The notes beneath the pieces were generated by a model. The model was not told where the DNA came from, ran no database searches, and worked only from the letters and a program-made list of their open reading frames with translations. A stretch of 7,174 bases of DNA from Phycisphaerae bacterium (lineage in GTDB: Bacteria > Planctomycetota > Phycisphaerae > Sedimentisphaerales > Anaerohalosphaeraceae). The DNA lies in NCBI GenBank assembly GCA_007121565.1, contig SKKI01000031.1:1-7174 (forward strand), in the 5' to 3' direction. Position numbers and translations under genes: made by a program. Below are positions 5,045-7,174 of this stretch, one piece after another (position 1 is the first letter of the stretch; each line of letters starts with the position of its first letter).

Positions 5045-6297
5045 CCAAAGCGCCGTCCAAACATACCGGCAACAAGGGCTTTTGGCAGACGTTTCTCAAG
5101 CGGCTGCTGTTTGTGGTGTTCAAGGTTGTGCTGCCGGTGGCGATTATTCTTGCCGGTGTCGGTTTTTATAAGCATCAGATGGATACCCGCCCGCTGGCCC
5201 AGCGCCGTCCGGCCCAACGGGATGCCCGCCTGGTGACGGTTGAACAGGTTCACGCCAGCAGCCGCCCGGCCATTGTCCAGGCGATGGGAACGGTCAGGCC
5301 GGCGGTGGAGATTGCCTTGACGCCGGAGGTCAGCGGTATTGTGACCTATCGCGATGCGGCGGTTCTTCCCGGGGGCATTGTCCACGAAGGGCAAGTGCTC
5401 TATCGGATTGACAGCCGGGATTATGACGCCGTTGTCCGCCAGCGTCAAAGCGATCTGGCGCGTGCCGAACTGGAGCTGAGACTGGAGCTGGCCAACCAGG
5501 CCGTCGCGCAGCAGGAATATGAGATGCTCAATGAGGAAATCGGCCCGCAGGACCGTGAAATGGTGCTTCGCAAGCCGCAATTGGAAAGTGCCCGCCAGGC
5601 GCTTGAGGGCGCTCAAGCCGCGTTGAACAGGGCAAAGCTGGATGTCCAGCGGTGCACAATCGCCGCGCCGTTTAACGCTGTCGTCAAGGCCAAGCACATC
5701 GACCTTGGCGCGCGTGTCTCGACGACCACATCGCTGGCGACGCTGACCGGCACCGATGCGTACTGGATTCAGGCGCTGGTGCCGATGGAGCAGTTGCAAT
5801 GGATTCGGTTTCCGGACAGCCAGGGGCAGGAAAGCTCTGTGGTGCGCATCTACAATCCCTCCGCCTGGCCGGCCCGGCAGTATCGCCGGGGACAGGTGCT
5901 GCGTTTGATGGGCCAGTTGGAAGTTGCCGGGCGTATGGCGCAGGTGCTGGTTTCGGTCTGTGACCCGCTGAGCCTTGAGGATGGCAATGACCAGCCGCCG
6001 CTGCTGGTGGGGATGTACGTGCGGGCCGACATTGAGGGGCGCCCGGTTTCGGACGCGGTTGCTTTGCCGCGTGCCTACCTGCGCGACGGCTCGACGGTCT
6101 GGGTGATGAATGACGATAATGCCCTGGAGATCCGGGACGTTGAGATCATCTTTCGCGGTCGGGAGGCGGTGTATGTCACCGCCGGTTTGCTGGACGGCGA
6201 ACGTGTGGTCAGTTCCGATCTGTCGGCGCCGGTGGCGGGGATGCCGCTGCGGCTGGACGATGAGATCGACATTGATATCGAGGAGGCGATGCGATGA
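5041..6297 (+). CDS. RND efflux periplasmic adaptor subunit (membrane fusion protein, HlyD/AcrA family)
   Basis: A 418-residue adaptor linking the inner-membrane pump to the outer-membrane channel. It has no lipobox: a positively charged N-terminus (Lys20, Arg21) precedes a hydrophobic span at about 22-43, so it is anchored by one transmembrane helix with the rest in the periplasm. The two halves of the lipoyl/barrel-sandwich domain are at about 92-125 (TPEVSGIV...GGIVHEGQVLYRID) and 203-235 (CTIAAPFNAVV...LGARVSTTTSLATL). Between them lies a Glu/Gln/Ala/Arg-rich coiled-coil hairpin, about 127-200. Beta-barrel and membrane-proximal domains follow (about 240-400). The C-terminus ends in an acidic stretch (DDEIDIDIEE). 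The start overlaps the stop of the channel gene by ATGA and its own stop overlaps the permease start the same way, so the three products should be made in step. The domain order is clear; the substrate is not. Confidence 0.93.
   Translation: MTKAPSKHTGNKGFWQTFLKRLLFVVFKVVLPVAIILAGVGFYKHQMDTRPLAQRRPAQRDARLVTVEQVHASSRPAIVQAMGTVRPAVEIALTPEVSGIVTYRDAAVLPGGIVHEGQVLYRIDSRDYDAVVRQRQSDLARAELELRLELANQAVAQQEYEMLNEEIGPQDREMVLRKPQLESARQALEGAQAALNRAKLDVQRCTIAAPFNAVVKAKHIDLGARVSTTTSLATLTGTDAYWIQALVPMEQLQWIRFPDSQGQESSVVRIYNPSAWPARQYRRGQVLRLMGQLEVAGRMAQVLVSVCDPLSLEDGNDQPPLLVGMYVRADIEGRPVSDAVALPRAYLRDGSTVWVMNDDNALEIRDVEIIFRGREAVYVTAGLLDGERVVSSDLSAPVAGMPLRLDDEIDIDIEEAMR
6280..6286 (+). promoter_or_regulatory. 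Shine-Dalgarno for the RND permease gene
   Basis: GAGGAGG lies seven bases before the ATG at 6294, within the acidic C-terminal codons of the adaptor. It fixes the permease start in the second ATGA overlap. Confidence 0.75.
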
Positions 6298-7174
6298 GAA
6301 ACAGCGCCTCCGATGACCTTCAGCGCGGTCTGATCGGCTGGTGTACGCTGAACCGCATCACGCCCAACCTGTTGATGATTGTCTTTCTGGTCGGCGGCTT
6401 TTTTATGGCGACACGAATCACCCAGGAGCACTTTCCCCAATTTGAGCTGGATATGGTCAGTGTTGTTGTTCCCTATCCCGGCTCCAGCCCCGAGGAAGTT
6501 GAGCAGGGTATTGTCCTGGCGGTTGAAGAGGCGATTCGCGGGCTGGAAGGGATCAAGGAAGTGACCTCGGTTGCATCGGAAGGCGTTGGACGGATTACGG
6601 CTGAGCTGCTTGAAGGGGTCGACAACCAGCGGGTCTACCAGGAGATCGCCCAGGAGGTGGATCGCATCACGACGTTTCCGCAGGATGCCGAGCGGCCGGA
6701 AATACGGCTTCTTGCGCGTCGGCGTGAAGTGGTTGATCTTCAGATTTACGGCGATGCCTCCGAGTGGGTCCTGCGGGAGTTGGCCGAGCAGGTCCGCGAC
6801 AGCCTGCTTCAGGCCGAGGGCATCACCCAGGTGGAGCTGACGGGCGTGCGGGACTATGAGGTGCAGGTGCTGGTGGATCAGGATACGCTGCGCACCTACG
6901 ATCTGACGATTCAGGAGGTTGCCAACCGCATCCGCAGTGCGGCGGTCGAACTGCCGGGCGGACATATCGAGACCCAGGCCGGCCAGGTGCTGCTGCGTGT
7001 TACCGAACGGCGCGACTGGGCCGCGGAATTTGCCGACATTGCGATGATCACCTCACCCGGCGGGACGCACCTGTATCTGGGGGATATTGCCGAGGTGGTC
7101 GATGATTTCCGCGAGGTCAATCGTATGGCGACCTTTGACGGTCGGCGGGCAGTGGGCATTTCCATCTATCGTAT
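6294..7174 (+). CDS. RND efflux permease (AcrB/HAE-type), 3'-truncated by window edge
   Basis: The frame opens at the ATG overlapping the adaptor stop and runs without a stop to the window end: 293 codons of a protein normally of about 1,000-1,050 residues. It begins with a cytoplasmic N-terminus, then the first transmembrane helix (about 24-40, after NRITPN), followed by FPQFELDMVSVVVPYPGSSP. This matches the family pattern FPxxxxxxVxVxxxYPGAxPxEVE at the start of the porter domain. Residues 70-138 (EEAIRGLEGIKEVTS...) form the first porter subdomain; later parts, including VLVDQDTLRTYDLT at 192-205 and LGDIAEV at 262-268, match the second porter/docking region. The proton-relay Asp pair of TM4 lies beyond the window, so pump activity and substrate class (drug or other) cannot be judged here. 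It is third in the efflux operon, with a strong Shine-Dalgarno. Confidence 0.93.
   Translation, partial: MRNSASDDLQRGLIGWCTLNRITPNLLMIVFLVGGFFMATRITQEHFPQFELDMVSVVVPYPGSSPEEVEQGIVLAVEEAIRGLEGIKEVTSVASEGVGRITAELLEGVDNQRVYQEIAQEVDRITTFPQDAERPEIRLLARRREVVDLQIYGDASEWVLRELAEQVRDSLLQAEGITQVELTGVRDYEVQVLVDQDTLRTYDLTIQEVANRIRSAAVELPGGHIETQAGQVLLRVTERRDWAAEFADIAMITSPGGTHLYLGDIAEVVDDFREVNRMATFDGRRAVGISIYR

Noticed and set aside
5017..5799. Antisense frame (260 codons) opposite the adaptor gene
   Set aside because: It is a shadow of the well-supported adaptor gene, with no recognisable domain.
6075..6965. Antisense frame (296 codons) opposite the adaptor/permease junction
   Set aside because: The forward strand here encodes the adaptor C-terminus and the RND permease N-terminus with the correct family motifs and coupled starts; the reverse frame shows no recognisable domain.

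Overview
The window reads as a GC-rich diderm (Gram-negative) bacterium living at least partly without oxygen. It encodes an [FeFe]-hydrogenase maturase (HydF), an outer-membrane efflux lipoprotein and the start of an RND pump. The lineage cannot be fixed from sequence alone. Interspersed intergenic palindromes and weak Shine-Dalgarno use are compatible with a PVC/planctomycete-like anaerobe, but this is only a guess.

Layout. (1) Bases 1-508 hold the 3' part of an AT-rich, unrecognised gene with a helix-hairpin-helix-glycosylase-like motif; its composition clearly differs from everything downstream. (2) Bases 509-662 contain no intact gene. They hold a broken 25-codon copy of the start of hydF, followed by a palindrome and an array of AACT units spaced exactly 7 nt apart. 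(3) Bases 663-2060 encode an aspartase/fumarase-superfamily ammonia-lyase. (4) Bases 2061-2232 are a structured intergenic region: a degenerate palindrome copy, an 85-nt foldable element closed by an 8-bp perfect inverted repeat, then a second good copy of the palindrome plus AACT heptads. (5) Bases 2233-3474 encode full-length HydF. (6) Bases 3475-3601 hold a weak terminator and a promoter with a perfect TATAAT. (7) From 3602 to the window end runs a tripartite efflux operon in the order outer-membrane lipoprotein, periplasmic adaptor, RND permease (cut by the window edge). Its genes overlap by ATGA and the two internal starts have good Shine-Dalgarno sequences.

Function. HydF is the scaffold/transfer GTPase on which the 2Fe subcluster of the hydrogenase H-cluster is completed. 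The adjacent ammonia-lyase could supply ammonium for the azadithiolate bridge, but it carries a Glu where known aspartases have a substrate-contacting His/Gln, so its substrate may differ. The efflux operon appears to be a separate transcription unit.

The most unusual content is around aspA and hydF: a hydF 5' remnant about 1.7 kb upstream of the intact gene, diverged mostly at silent sites, and a shared leader made of a covarying palindrome plus four AACT units at exact 7-nt spacing, with GAACT sitting where a Shine-Dalgarno would normally be.
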